Source: Bacteroidales bacterium
GTDB lineage: Bacteria > Bacteroidota > Bacteroidia > Bacteroidales > F082
Assembly (NCBI GenBank): GCA_013141455.1
Contig: JABFQW010000035.1
Span: 1-64,000 of the forward strand
Length of the DNA stretch: 64,000 nt
Direction: 5' to 3'
Shown: positions 36,356-45,380 of the stretch, one piece after another
How positions within the stretch are numbered: the stretch's first letter is position 1
How the letters are laid out: the number at the start of each line of letters is the position of its first letter
The notes under the pieces: generated by a model
Told to the model about the DNA's origin: nothing
Databases searched by the model: none
The model's input: the letters and a program-made list of their open reading frames with translations, nothing else
Position numbers and translations under genes: made by a program

Positions 36356-39300
36356 ATGAAGAATATTTTACAAAAGCTTGTCTTAGCCTCATTCATTTTA
36401 ATGCTTTACCATCAGGGTTGGGCACGCGAAATCCAAAATCCGGACGGACATAAATCATCGTACACGCTTAAAGAAACTTCAGCTGAATGTAGTCCATCTT
36501 CAGCCTTTGAGTGGCTAAATATAAATAATGTAAATGCCCGGATAAATGCCGGAGGAGATATGTGGTGGGATCTGGATAATGTCGGTAAATACTTTATCCC
36601 GAAAAATGGCTCCGCAACTTCGGTTTTTGCCGGATCACTATGGATAGGTGGGTTGGATATTAACAATCAGTTGAAATTGGCTGCGGTTCAATTTCGTCAA
36701 ACCGGTAATGACTACTGGAACGGACCTTTGACTGTTGACGGCACTGCGGCTATTGACAATGCTGTTTGTGCTCAGTATGATAGACATTTTAAGATTACGC
36801 GTGCCATTATTGATGAGTATCTGTCGCATGTAGATGCAGCAACGGGTGTCTTTATTCCATCCGAAGATTATGCGATACCAAAGGAAATCATTGATTGGCC
36901 AGCACATGGAGACGTTTCAAAAAAGCAGAGTTATTACCTCGCACCTTTTTATGATACAGATGGAGATGGCGATTATTCTCCAACTACTGGTGATTATCCC
37001 TATTATGATGTTGATAATAGTCTTTGTAAGACCAAAACACCCACAATGGACGAAACCGAAGAAGGTAAGGTAATCGGTTCTATTCTGGCTGACCAGGTTA
37101 TTAAGGGCGACCAGACAATTTGGTGGGTATTTAATGATAAAGGGAATTTCCATTCTGAGACGAGTGGAGCATCTATAGGGATGGAAATAAGGGCGCAGGC
37201 TTTTGCTTTTGCAACAAACGACGAAGTAAATAATATGTCCTTCTATAGTTATGAAATTATTAACCGATCAACATTTGAACTAACTGAGACCTATTTCTGT
37301 CCATGGATCGACACCGATCTTGGGTATGCTGCTGACGATTTTGTAGGATGCGATGTTGGCCGTGGCCTTGGGTATTGCTATAATGGAGACGCTATTGACG
37401 GTGCAGGAACTCCTGAGACATATGGAGCTCAACCACCTGCGATTGGGATGGACTTTTTTCAGGGTCCTTATATGGATCCTGATTTTAACAGTGATGGAAC
37501 GCCGCGTGATAATCCTGCCTTTAGTGGGGATTGTTCTATATTAAATAGCGAGTTCGGATTAGATCAAATGGCCATTAATGGCGTTAACTTCGGTGATGAT
37601 ATTCCTAATAATGAACGGTTTGGGATGCGAAGATTTGTTTATTATAACAATGCTCAGGGACCCACTGGTAACCCTGATATTGCCGCAGATTATTATAATT
37701 ACCTGAGAGGCATTTGGAGGGATGGAATTAAAATGCAATATGGTGGAACCGGGCATCCAAATGGTGCCGGTACTGTTGGCCCTGATACGGATTTTATGTT
37801 TCCAGGTGATTCAGATCCATGTAACTGGGCAACTGGTGGCACGCCACCCAATGGTGGGTTTAACCAGGCTGGCTTTTATTGGACTGAAGAAACCGGTAAT
37901 GCCAATACACCAAATCCTCCTGGCGACCGTCGTTTCATGCAGTCAGCCGGTCCGTTTACCTTGAAACCAGGTGCTGTAAACTATATTACCGTTGGTGTAC
38001 CATGGGCGCGTGCTACTTCGGGAGGAGCGTTTGCTTCTGTTGAGTTATTGCGCGTGGTTGATGATAAAGCGCAAGCCTTGTTTAACAACTGTTTTAAAGT
38101 TATTGATGGTCCGAATGCACCTGACCTTTCTTTTCAAGAGCTTGACAGAGAGATTATTTTATATATTTCGAACTCACCTGCTTCGAATAATTTCGGCGAA
38201 AGTTACGAGGAATTTGATCCAAATATTACTCAACCACATCCCAATAATCCATTACAAAGAAGTGACTCATTATATCGTTTTGAAGGATATCAGATATTCC
38301 AGTTAAAAAATGCTGCTGTTGGAGTAGAGAGTATACACGATGCTGATTTGGTGCGACTTGTGGCTCAGTTTGATAAGAAAAATGGAGTTGGTAAACTTGT
38401 TAATTTTAATTTTGATGAGTCAATAGGTTTTGGTGTACCTATTGTTGAAGTTGACGGAGGTGACAATGGGATTCAACATTCAGTTACTATTACTCAGGAT
38501 GCATTTGCTACTGAAGATGTCAGATTAGTTAATCATAAGCAATATTATTATATCGCTTTGGCTTATGCTTATAATGAATATATGCCGTATTCTCTTGAAC
38601 CGGCAATCCTCAATGGATTATTGGGACAGAAGAAAACTTATTTATCAGGACGAAAGAATATTAAACTATATACTGCAATCCCACATAAAACAATAAACGG
38701 ATCAGTGCTTAATTCAGTATATGGTGATGGACCTGAAATAACCCGTTTGGCTGGCAATGGCAATGGAGGTATGACACTTGAACTCAAACAGGAGACAATT
38801 GACGAAATTTTGAGCAAAGAACCTGCTGGCCCAAATAATATTTACGGAAGTCCAACATATCCGATTGCCTATAATCCTGTGTATAAATCAGGAAATGGAC
38901 CGGTTAATATTCGTGTAATTGATCCGTTGAATGTTAAATCGGCCAATTACGAATTATGGTTCGATGATTTGACATACATTAAATTGTATGAAGTTACAGG
39001 TGAACCTGAAATACAGGGCGACACTGCCAGCAAGCTCATATCACACTGGAAGTTAAAAGACCTGGAAACAGGTGAAGTATTTAATTCTGATACAACTACA
39101 CTGGCAAATGATGAACAATTATTCCTTAGCCGTGGAATAGCTGTGCAGATTGAGCAACCATACAATCCTGGACCTTATAAAGTTGGTCAGGTTCCTGGAC
39201 AAGGTGGTACACTGAAACCAGCTTTCAGGGTATTGGCTGAAAATAATGGATTTATTGAATCCAGCATCGAGTATGCCGATAGTTCACGCCAATGGCTTGA

Positions 39301-40765
39301 TGGTATCAGGGATGTTGATATCCCTGGATTTGATCTAAACTGGATTCGGTCAGGGACTTACAAGGATCAGGCGAATAGTGCCAATGATGACTGGAATATG
39401 TCAACTGATCCCGACAGACCTTCTGACCCTGATGAGTCATTTGAGAAAATTGCTAACAGAACCTGGGCACCCTATTCATTGGTGAGTTTTGGAAACAATT
39501 TTGGAATAGGCTCGAACCAAAGCTATGTTGGCCCTGGTTTTAGTTCGGATTCAAAACCAAACAGTGCTTTTGAAAATATTTCAAGTGTGGATATTGTTTT
39601 TACACCTGATAAAACAAAATGGTCACGCGTTCCTGTGATTGAGATGCAGATTGACAGGGCGTTGGCTGAGGGTAATGCCTACAAATTTAGCTTGCGTAAC
39701 ACAGCTTCAGTTGACAAAGACGGTAATCCAGCCACTGATAAGAACGCACCTGCAAGCGAAAATCCGGCAGATGCAAATTATATCAGCAGTCATGGAATGG
39801 GGTGGTTTCCTGGATACGCGATCAATATTGAGACCGGAGAAAGATTGAATCTGATGTTTGGTGAAGATTCTTATTTAGTGGCTCAAAACGGAAGGGATAT
39901 GTTGTTTAATCCACCAGCAAAAAATATGGATCTGATAAATCAGGCATTAGACCCAAGTATTTATTCACAGGTTGGTTATATGCCTGTTATGGGAGGAAAA
40001 CACTATGTATATGTTATGCGGCACGATTTGTATCATTTAGGTGAGGGAGGGCTTAATATTAATTTTCAATCTCCTGCATATGATGCCGGCTATTATGCCC
40101 ATAGCGTTTTGGATACTGTTTTTCAATCAACATATAATTTCTTGCCTTCCTATTTCTACTCACAGGTTATGTGGGTAGGCATGCCAATGGGTGTGAAGGG
40201 ACAGGATTGGCTTTCGAATGAAGCGAAAATAAGAATTCGTGTTGCTAAACAATATCAGAAATATTTCTCATTATTGCCTCCCGATACGCTCATTGACGGA
40301 ATGGATGTAAATAACTATCTTCCAAAATATGCTTTCACTACAACTGGAATCGCTACGGAAGAAGAAAATCCGGAGAAGATACAAACCGATCTTGATTTGA
40401 TAAATGTTGTTCCGAACCCATATTATGCCTACTCAACCTATGAAAGGAATGCGTTAGATAACAGGATAAAAATTACGAATTTGCCTGAAGTGTGCGTTGT
40501 AACGATTTATAATATGAGTGGTACAAAAATCAGACAATATAAAGTAGATAAAACTGGAATAGTTTTACCTCGTGAGGCACCCAAATCTTCATCTGAAGAT
40601 GGTGTTGATACAGAGGCCAAGACTTCGATTGACTGGGATTTGAAAAACTTTGCAGGCGTTCCTATCGCCAGCGGTATCTATCTGATACACATTAAATCTG
40701 ATGATGGTGAAAGAATCATCAAATGGTTTGGAACAATGCGTCCGATTGACCTTAACACTTTCTAA
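36356..40765 (+). CDS. Very large exported protein with T9SS C-terminal sorting domain
   Basis: 1469 aa from ATG 36356. A TG-rich extension to 36305 is not signal-like. The signal peptide is KNILQKLVLASFILMLYHQGWA. The N-terminal region has the SAGDMWWD..GSATSVFAGSLWIGGLD phrase of a recurrent Bacteroidota family of huge surface proteins. The middle is rich in Asp, Gly and Asn. The C-terminus (from about residue 1345: INVVPNPYYAYS, VVTIYNMSGTKIRQYKV, GIYLIHIKSDDGERIIKW) is a type A sorting domain, so it is a type IX cargo. It sits between the TonB-type receptor gene and the PorV/PorQ-like gene. Function unknown; a surface structural or binding role is inferred. Confidence 0.88.
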   Translation: MKNILQKLVLASFILMLYHQGWAREIQNPDGHKSSYTLKETSAECSPSSAFEWLNINNVNARINAGGDMWWDLDNVGKYFIPKNGSATSVFAGSLWIGGLDINNQLKLAAVQFRQTGNDYWNGPLTVDGTAAIDNAVCAQYDRHFKITRAIIDEYLSHVDAATGVFIPSEDYAIPKEIIDWPAHGDVSKKQSYYLAPFYDTDGDGDYSPTTGDYPYYDVDNSLCKTKTPTMDETEEGKVIGSILADQVIKGDQTIWWVFNDKGNFHSETSGASIGMEIRAQAFAFATNDEVNNMSFYSYEIINRSTFELTETYFCPWIDTDLGYAADDFVGCDVGRGLGYCYNGDAIDGAGTPETYGAQPPAIGMDFFQGPYMDPDFNSDGTPRDNPAFSGDCSILNSEFGLDQMAINGVNFGDDIPNNERFGMRRFVYYNNAQGPTGNPDIAADYYNYLRGIWRDGIKMQYGGTGHPNGAGTVGPDTDFMFPGDSDPCNWATGGTPPNGGFNQAGFYWTEETGNANTPNPPGDRRFMQSAGPFTLKPGAVNYITVGVPWARATSGGAFASVELLRVVDDKAQALFNNCFKVIDGPNAPDLSFQELDREIILYISNSPASNNFGESYEEFDPNITQPHPNNPLQRSDSLYRFEGYQIFQLKNAAVGVESIHDADLVRLVAQFDKKNGVGKLVNFNFDESIGFGVPIVEVDGGDNGIQHSVTITQDAFATEDVRLVNHKQYYYIALAYAYNEYMPYSLEPAILNGLLGQKKTYLSGRKNIKLYTAIPHKTINGSVLNSVYGDGPEITRLAGNGNGGMTLELKQETIDEILSKEPAGPNNIYGSPTYPIAYNPVYKSGNGPVNIRVIDPLNVKSANYELWFDDLTYIKLYEVTGEPEIQGDTASKLISHWKLKDLETGEVFNSDTTTLANDEQLFLSRGIAVQIEQPYNPGPYKVGQVPGQGGTLKPAFRVLAENNGFIESSIEYADSSRQWLDGIRDVDIPGFDLNWIRSGTYKDQANSANDDWNMSTDPDRPSDPDESFEKIANRTWAPYSLVSFGNNFGIGSNQSYVGPGFSSDSKPNSAFENISSVDIVFTPDKTKWSRVPVIEMQIDRALAEGNAYKFSLRNTASVDKDGNPATDKNAPASENPADANYISSHGMGWFPGYAINIETGERLNLMFGEDSYLVAQNGRDMLFNPPAKNMDLINQALDPSIYSQVGYMPVMGGKHYVYVMRHDLYHLGEGGLNINFQSPAYDAGYYAHSVLDTVFQSTYNFLPSYFYSQVMWVGMPMGVKGQDWLSNEAKIRIRVAKQYQKYFSLLPPDTLIDGMDVNNYLPKYAFTTTGIATEEENPEKIQTDLDLINVVPNPYYAYSTYERNALDNRIKITNLPEVCVVTIYNMSGTKIRQYKVDKTGIVLPREAPKSSSEDGVDTEAKTSIDWDLKNFAGVPIASGIYLIHIKSDDGERIIKWFGTMRPIDLNTF

Positions 40766-40803
40766 TCCAAAACGAATTGCGAACAAAAAAAATAATCTAC
40801 AAT

Positions 40804-41871
40804 ATGAATACTTTTTATAGATATCTGATCGCAACGAGCCTGGTGCTAACGATTGGTTCATTAGGGCTCAAATCATACGCAGGTAATAAAGATCGTTCCG
40901 GTCAGGCCGGAGCCTCAGAGCTTTTAATCAATCCCTGGGCACGAAGCACGGGTTGGGGGAATGCAGGTATGTCGAATATCAAAGGATTGGAAGCGATCTG
41001 GAGTAATGTCGGAGGAACTGCCTTTACTAAAAAGACAGAACTGATTTTTTCACATACTACCTGGCTAAAGGGTTCCGATGTTAATGTTTTCTCTTTTGGA
41101 TTAACACAACGTGTTGGTGAATCAGGAGCATTTGGCCTGGCAATCATGTCGATGAATTTTGGTGATATTCCGATAACAACAGAAAGTGATCCGGACGGTG
41201 GTCTGGGTAATTTTACACCGAGTTTGATGAATATTGGATTATCGTATGCTAAATCATTTTCGAACAGTATCCATGCCGGTTTTGTGCTGAAAATCATTTC
41301 TGAAAGTATTTCTGATATCAGCGCTCAGGGTGTCGCCATCGATGCAGGTATTCAATATGTGACCGGAACAACTGATAACATCCATTTCGGTATTGCTTTA
41401 AAAAATATCGGGCCTACCATGCAGTTTTCAGGTGATGGATTATCTATACGGGCACTTATTCAAGGTCAGGAAACTCAGTCAACAGTAGAACAACGTTCCG
41501 AATCTTTCGAGCTACCTACACAATTGGTTATAGGTACTGCCTATGATATAAACCTTGAAAAAGAAAGCAGGATCACGCTTGCTGGAAATTTTACGTCTAA
41601 TTCATTTACCAAAGATCAGATTACCGTTGGTGGTGAGTTTAGCTTACGTGAATATTTGTTGCTCCGTGCGGGTTATACTTACGAAAATGGGATTTGGAAT
41701 GATGTTCAAGATGCTGAACGTACAAATGTTTCAAAAGGTTTGAGCGCTGGATTGTCGGTTCAGGTGCCATTAAATAAGGAAACTGGTTCAGTTTTTTCAA
41801 TTGATTATTCATATCGCGATACAGATCATTTTAACGGGAACCATACCATCGGAGCCCGCATTAGTTTCTAG
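40804..41871 (+). CDS. PorV/PorQ-like outer-membrane beta-barrel protein
   Basis: 355 aa from ATG 40804; a TTG nine codons upstream is not preferred. A signal peptide (to about KSYAG) is followed by the SGQAGASELLINPWARSTGWGNAGMSNIKGLEAIWSN-type opening of PorV/PorQ proteins, FadL-like barrels that in the type IX system shuttle cargo to the attachment or release machinery. The barrel has regular amphipathic strands and ends in GARISF, a proper last strand. It follows the giant cargo gene by 38 bp and is followed by a strong terminator. It probably serves the cargo encoded just upstream; that partnership is inferred from the operon. Confidence 0.88.
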   Translation: MNTFYRYLIATSLVLTIGSLGLKSYAGNKDRSGQAGASELLINPWARSTGWGNAGMSNIKGLEAIWSNVGGTAFTKKTELIFSHTTWLKGSDVNVFSFGLTQRVGESGAFGLAIMSMNFGDIPITTESDPDGGLGNFTPSLMNIGLSYAKSFSNSIHAGFVLKIISESISDISAQGVAIDAGIQYVTGTTDNIHFGIALKNIGPTMQFSGDGLSIRALIQGQETQSTVEQRSESFELPTQLVIGTAYDINLEKESRITLAGNFTSNSFTKDQITVGGEFSLREYLLLRAGYTYENGIWNDVQDAERTNVSKGLSAGLSVQVPLNKETGSVFSIDYSYRDTDHFNGNHTIGARISF

Positions 41872-41909
41872 TGCGATAAAAGTTTAAAAATATTGTAATT
41901 TACCGTAGT

Positions 41910-41938
41910 AAAGGCCCTTAAATTATTAAGGGCTTTTA
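41910..41938 (+). terminator. Intrinsic terminator of the receptor/T9SS/PorV-like operon
   Basis: Hairpin GCCCTTAA (41914-41921), loop ATTA, TTAAGGGC (41926-41933), extended by A-T pairs outside the arms and followed by TTTT. It starts 38 bp after the PorV/PorQ-like stop and ends 22 bp before greA. Confidence 0.88.
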
Positions 41939-41959
41939 TCTTATTTAATACACTAAGCT

Positions 41960-42433
41960 ATGTCGGATACAAAATATTTTACGGAGGAAGGACTTCTTAA
42001 ACTGAAAAAAGAATTAGAGGAACTCATATCGAAGGAGAGACCGAAGATTTCTCAGATGATAGCCGAAGCGCGCGACAAAGGTGATTTATCGGAAAATGCG
42101 GAGTATGATGCTGCCAAGGATGCCCAGGGCATGCTTGAGTTAAAGATTTCCAAACTACAGGATTTGGTTATTAATGCCCGTGTTATCGATGAATCGAAAA
42201 TGGACATTACAAAAGTACTTTTACTGTCGAAAGTGACAATAAAAAATTTGAATAATGGAGCGAGCCTGACTTATTTGCTCGTTCCTGAGAAAGAATCGGA
42301 TGTTAAAAGTGGGAAGATTTCAGTTAATTCGCCTATAGCAAAGGGTTTATTGGGTAAAAGCGTTGGTGATCATGCTACAATTACCGTTCCATCGGGAAAT
42401 ATTACTTTCGAAATTGTTGAGATTTCACGCTAA
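41960..42433 (+). CDS. greA: Transcription elongation factor GreA
   Basis: 157 aa, the standard length. The N-terminal coiled coil carries the tip motif ARDKGDLSENAEYDAAKDAQ whose acidic residues enter the RNA polymerase secondary channel and stimulate cleavage of backtracked RNA. The C-terminal FKBP-like domain includes SVGDHATITVPSGNITFEIVEI. It starts 22 bp beyond the preceding terminator. The HIT gene begins 10 bp after its stop, so the pair is likely an operon. Confidence 0.95.
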   Translation: MSDTKYFTEEGLLKLKKELEELISKERPKISQMIAEARDKGDLSENAEYDAAKDAQGMLELKISKLQDLVINARVIDESKMDITKVLLLSKVTIKNLNNGASLTYLLVPEKESDVKSGKISVNSPIAKGLLGKSVGDHATITVPSGNITFEIVEISR

Positions 42434-42443
42434 TTGAATTATT

Positions 42444-42836
42444 ATGGCTACCATTTTCACACGCATTATCCAGGGAGAAATTCCTTGTTTCAAGATCGCC
42501 GAAGACGAAAATTATTTTGCCTTTCTCGACATTAATCCGCTCGCTGAAGGCCATACGCTTGTTATACCCAAAAAGGAAAGCGATTATATTTTTAAAATGG
42601 ATGATAGTGAACTTTCCGGATTACTGATATTTGCTAAAAAAATTGGTCTGGCCATCGAAAAGGTTATACCGTGCAAGCGTATTGGAATAACAGTAATTGG
42701 TCTGGAAGTCCCTCATACACATATCCACCTGATTCCGATCAACGCCATCACAGATATGGAATTCAGCCGTCCGAAACTCAAACTATCAAATGATGAGTTG
42801 GCCGGGATTTGTGAAAAGATTAAGCAGGCTTTGTAA
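42444..42836 (+). CDS. HIT-family nucleotide-binding hydrolase
   Basis: 130 aa. The histidine triad H91-T-H93-I-H95 (VPHTHIHLIPI) is complete and the N-terminal FTRIIQGEIPCFKIAED and NPLAEGHTLVIPKK segments are typical of HIT (Hint-like) proteins. These hydrolyse nucleotide phosphoramidates or related adenylates; the physiological substrate here is unknown. It lies 10 bp after greA and is convergent with the PurF-like gene, with a small hairpin between them. The length is ordinary. Confidence 0.93.
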   Translation: MATIFTRIIQGEIPCFKIAEDENYFAFLDINPLAEGHTLVIPKKESDYIFKMDDSELSGLLIFAKKIGLAIEKVIPCKRIGITVIGLEVPHTHIHLIPINAITDMEFSRPKLKLSNDELAGICEKIKQAL

Positions 42837-42858
42837 CAGATTTATGCTGATCTGTTTT
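42835..42858 (+). terminator. Small hairpin between the HIT and PurF-like genes
   Basis: AACAGAT (42835-42841) pairs with ATCTGTT (42850-42856) around an 8-nt loop and is followed by TTC. It overlaps the last two bases of the HIT stop codon. It is short and AT-rich, so a termination role is plausible but weak. Confidence 0.45.
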
Positions 42859-42872
42859 CAAATTACTACTTC

Positions 42873-44774
42873 CTAATAAGCCCGCTGGTTTCTTCCTTCA
42901 ATGAAATTGATAAACGATTTATTTACCACCTTATTTCCCCCGGGTGTTGGATAATCGCCTGTAAAATACCAGTCACCGGTGTGGTTTGGGATGGCTTTGT
43001 GCAGGTTTTCGATAGTCTGGTAAATAATACTGACACTTGCTTTAACCTGGGGCGAGGTAATGAGCTGGGCAATTTTATCAGAAATCTGCTGGGCAGTAAA
43101 AGGTTTATAAATGGCTTTTACACTGTTTCTGATTTCTTCTTTCGGTAGATGCTCCTGGGCTTTACAATTTTCGTAAACATCATTGATAATATCTTCCAGG
43201 TTATTTTCCTTTAATAAGGCAATAGCAGCCCTGAATGCAATGAAATCACCCAATTTGGCCATATCTATACCATAACAATCCGGATAGCGAATTTGAGGCG
43301 CTGAAGAGGTAATAATAATATGTTTTGGTCCCAAACGGTCGAGAATGCGAATAATACTGTTACGTAAAGTTGTTCCACGAACGATGGAATCGTCGAGTAC
43401 CACGAGCGTATCTACATCGCGGTTTACAACACCGTAAGTAACATCGTAAATGTGACCTACCAAATCCTCCCGTTGATTATCCTGGGTGATAAAAGTGCGC
43501 AACTTCATATCTTTTACCGCAATTTCTTCAACCCTAAGGCGAATGTCTAATATTTCATCCAATTGCGATTCTGTAAACTTATTGCCAAGGGCAATGATGC
43601 GTTCCTTTTTTGTTTTCAGACACTGAATATTCAATTCCTGAACCAGACCCCTGAAAGCTACAGATGCGGTATTTGGTATATAAGAGAATACAGTCTCCTT
43701 TAGATTATAGTCGATCGACTTGAGTATCTGCGGTGTAAGCAGACAACCAAGCATTTTACGCTCCTGATAAATATTGGCGTCTGTACCACGCGAAAAATAA
43801 ATCCTCTCGAATGAACATGCTTTTCTTTCGGTTGGCGTTTTGTATTCAACTTCCGAAAACAATCCGTTTTTCTTGATAATCAGGGCGTGACCAGGTTTAA
43901 TTTCGTGAATTAAATTTAAATCAATATCAAAAGCAGTTTGGATTGGTGGCCGCTCCGAGGTAACAACAATAACCTCGTCATCGTGGTAATAATAGGCAGG
44001 CCGGATACCGGAAGGATCACGCATAACAAACGCATCACCGTGTCCGAGCATTCCCGTAATAACATATCCACCGTCCCAATATTGTGAGGCTTCCGTTAAA
44101 ATTCGCCGGATATCTAAATCCTCAGCAATTTTTGGAGTGATTTCCTTTTTCGAAAAGCCGGCTTTCTTAAAGTCCCAATACACCCTTTCATTTTCTTCAT
44201 CCAGAAAGTGACCTATTTTTTCCAATACAGTTACTGTGTCGGATGTTTCAACGGGATATTGACCCAGATCGACCAATTTATTGAAAAGCTCATCCACGTT
44301 GGTCATGTTGAAATTACCGGCCAAAACAAGGTTACGGGTCATCCAATTATTTGCCCGAACGAAAGGGTGAAGGTTCGAAATGCTGTTCTGACCAAAAGTA
44401 CCGTAACGTAAATGACCCATGAATACCTCGCCCGTGAACTCAAGATTCTGTTTTAGCCAATGCACATCGCGCAAGCCCATGGGTTGCTTTTCGGTGGCCT
44501 CATGCAGTTTATCATAAACCTGATTGAAAATGTCTTTGATGGGTGTTGTTGAATTCGATCGGATACGATTGATGTATTTTGATCCGGGCTGCATATCAAA
44601 TTTTATCGAAGCAATACCAGCTCCATCCTGACCACGATTATGTTGTTTCTGCATCAAAAGATGTAGTTTCTGCAAGCCATAAAATGCGGTGCCGTATTTG
44701 TTCAGGTAAAAGTCGAGAGGTTTGAGTAAACGAATCAGGGCTATACCGCACTCGTGTTTTATTTGGTCGCTCAT
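42873..44774 (-). CDS. Long amidophosphoribosyltransferase-like protein (PurF family)
   Basis: 633 aa from ATG 44774. The mature N-terminal nucleophile would be Cys9 (MSDQIKHECGIA), exposed by propeptide removal as in B. subtilis PurF. The glutaminase domain shows QHNRGQDGAG and LAGNFNMTN; the phosphoribosyltransferase domain shows the PRPP loop VVLDDSIVRGTT. PurF makes phosphoribosylamine from glutamine and PRPP in purine synthesis. It is about 130 residues longer than classical PurF, with extra segments in the linker (RRPPIQ to NIQCLKTKK region) and a C-terminal tail after KAIYKPF. The family gives it as PurF but it may be a paralogue with another role. A TAnnTTTG box lies 49 bp upstream. 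Alone in its transcription unit. Confidence 0.85.
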   Translation of the reverse strand: MSDQIKHECGIALIRLLKPLDFYLNKYGTAFYGLQKLHLLMQKQHNRGQDGAGIASIKFDMQPGSKYINRIRSNSTTPIKDIFNQVYDKLHEATEKQPMGLRDVHWLKQNLEFTGEVFMGHLRYGTFGQNSISNLHPFVRANNWMTRNLVLAGNFNMTNVDELFNKLVDLGQYPVETSDTVTVLEKIGHFLDEENERVYWDFKKAGFSKKEITPKIAEDLDIRRILTEASQYWDGGYVITGMLGHGDAFVMRDPSGIRPAYYYHDDEVIVVTSERPPIQTAFDIDLNLIHEIKPGHALIIKKNGLFSEVEYKTPTERKACSFERIYFSRGTDANIYQERKMLGCLLTPQILKSIDYNLKETVFSYIPNTASVAFRGLVQELNIQCLKTKKERIIALGNKFTESQLDEILDIRLRVEEIAVKDMKLRTFITQDNQREDLVGHIYDVTYGVVNRDVDTLVVLDDSIVRGTTLRNSIIRILDRLGPKHIIITSSAPQIRYPDCYGIDMAKLGDFIAFRAAIALLKENNLEDIINDVYENCKAQEHLPKEEIRNSVKAIYKPFTAQQISDKIAQLITSPQVKASVSIIYQTIENLHKAIPNHTGDWYFTGDYPTPGGNKVVNKSFINFIEGRNQRAY

Positions 44775-44823
44775 CCGTGTAAAGCTTATTTGAATAATTG
44801 ATAAATTTGCCTCAGGCAAGCGG

Positions 44824-44831
44824 CAAAATTA
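44824..44831 (-). promoter_or_regulatory. Candidate -7 box TAATTTTG for the PurF-like gene
   Basis: Exact TAnnTTTG match, 49 bp upstream of the ATG at 44774. Downstream of it the leader contains a small stem TTGCC-TGA-GGCAA (44807-44819), which could act on the leader RNA or bind a regulator. Confidence 0.5.
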
Positions 44832-44845
44832 ATTAAAATTCGTGT

Positions 44846-45295
44846 ATGATTACGATCAGAAAAGCAATGGAAACGGATATTCCCATGTTGGTCAGCTTTC
44901 AGGAAAGAATGGCCTTTGAAACTGAGGGGATAAGTCTTGATAAGACTGTATTGACAGCGGGAGTTGAGGCGCTATTTGCCGAACCATCACGCGGTAATTA
45001 TTTTGTGGCTGTGGATGATGACAGGGTAGTGGCATCATTATTAATCACCTATGAATGGAGCGATTGGCGCAACAAAACCATTTATTGGATTCAGTCGGTT
45101 TTTGTGAATCCGGTGCACCGCCGAAAAGGTATATATAGCCTGATGTACCGGTATGTTCAGGATATTGTAAAAAAAGATGAGTCTGTTGGCGGGATTCGTC
45201 TGTATGTTGATCGTTCAAACATCAATGCACAGCAAACCTATTCTGTCCTGGGGATGAATGGCGAACATTATCAGGTTTTCGAGTGGATGAAGTAG
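44846..45295 (+). CDS. GNAT-family N-acetyltransferase
   Basis: 149 aa. The fold is recognisable by the N-terminal beta-strand ITIRKAMETDIPML, the strand WIQSVFVNPVHRRKGIYSLMYRY with the acetyl-CoA pyrophosphate loop (R-R-K-G-I-Y, in place of Q/R-x-x-G-x-G/A), and the closing LYVDRSNINAQQTYSVLGM. It transfers an acetyl group from acetyl-CoA to an unknown amine. The gene is divergent from the PurF-like gene with only 71 bp between starts. No substrate hint from the neighbours. Confidence 0.88.
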   Translation: MITIRKAMETDIPMLVSFQERMAFETEGISLDKTVLTAGVEALFAEPSRGNYFVAVDDDRVVASLLITYEWSDWRNKTIYWIQSVFVNPVHRRKGIYSLMYRYVQDIVKKDESVGGIRLYVDRSNINAQQTYSVLGMNGEHYQVFEWMK

Positions 45296-45327
45296 TTTTA
45301 AGTAATTGCACTAAATGTTTTTTTTAT

Positions 45328-45348
45328 ATCGTTGTTATTAACAATGAT
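45328..45348 (+). promoter_or_regulatory. Possible operator palindrome before the YfcC-type carrier gene
   Basis: atc-g-ttgtt-att-aacaa-t-gat (45328-45348), an imperfect inverted repeat with one mismatch per arm, lying where the -33 element of the adjacent promoter box would be. A regulator bound here could block transcription. Confidence 0.3.
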
Positions 45349-45358
45349 AAACTTACTA

Positions 45359-45366
45359 TACGTTTG
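45359..45366 (+). promoter_or_regulatory. Candidate -7 box TACGTTTG for the YfcC-type carrier gene
   Basis: Exact TAnnTTTG match 14 bp before the ATG at 45381. A TTG at 45332-45334 is 24 bp upstream, slightly long for the -33 spacing. Confidence 0.5.
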
Positions 45367-45380
45367 TAAAACAATAATAT

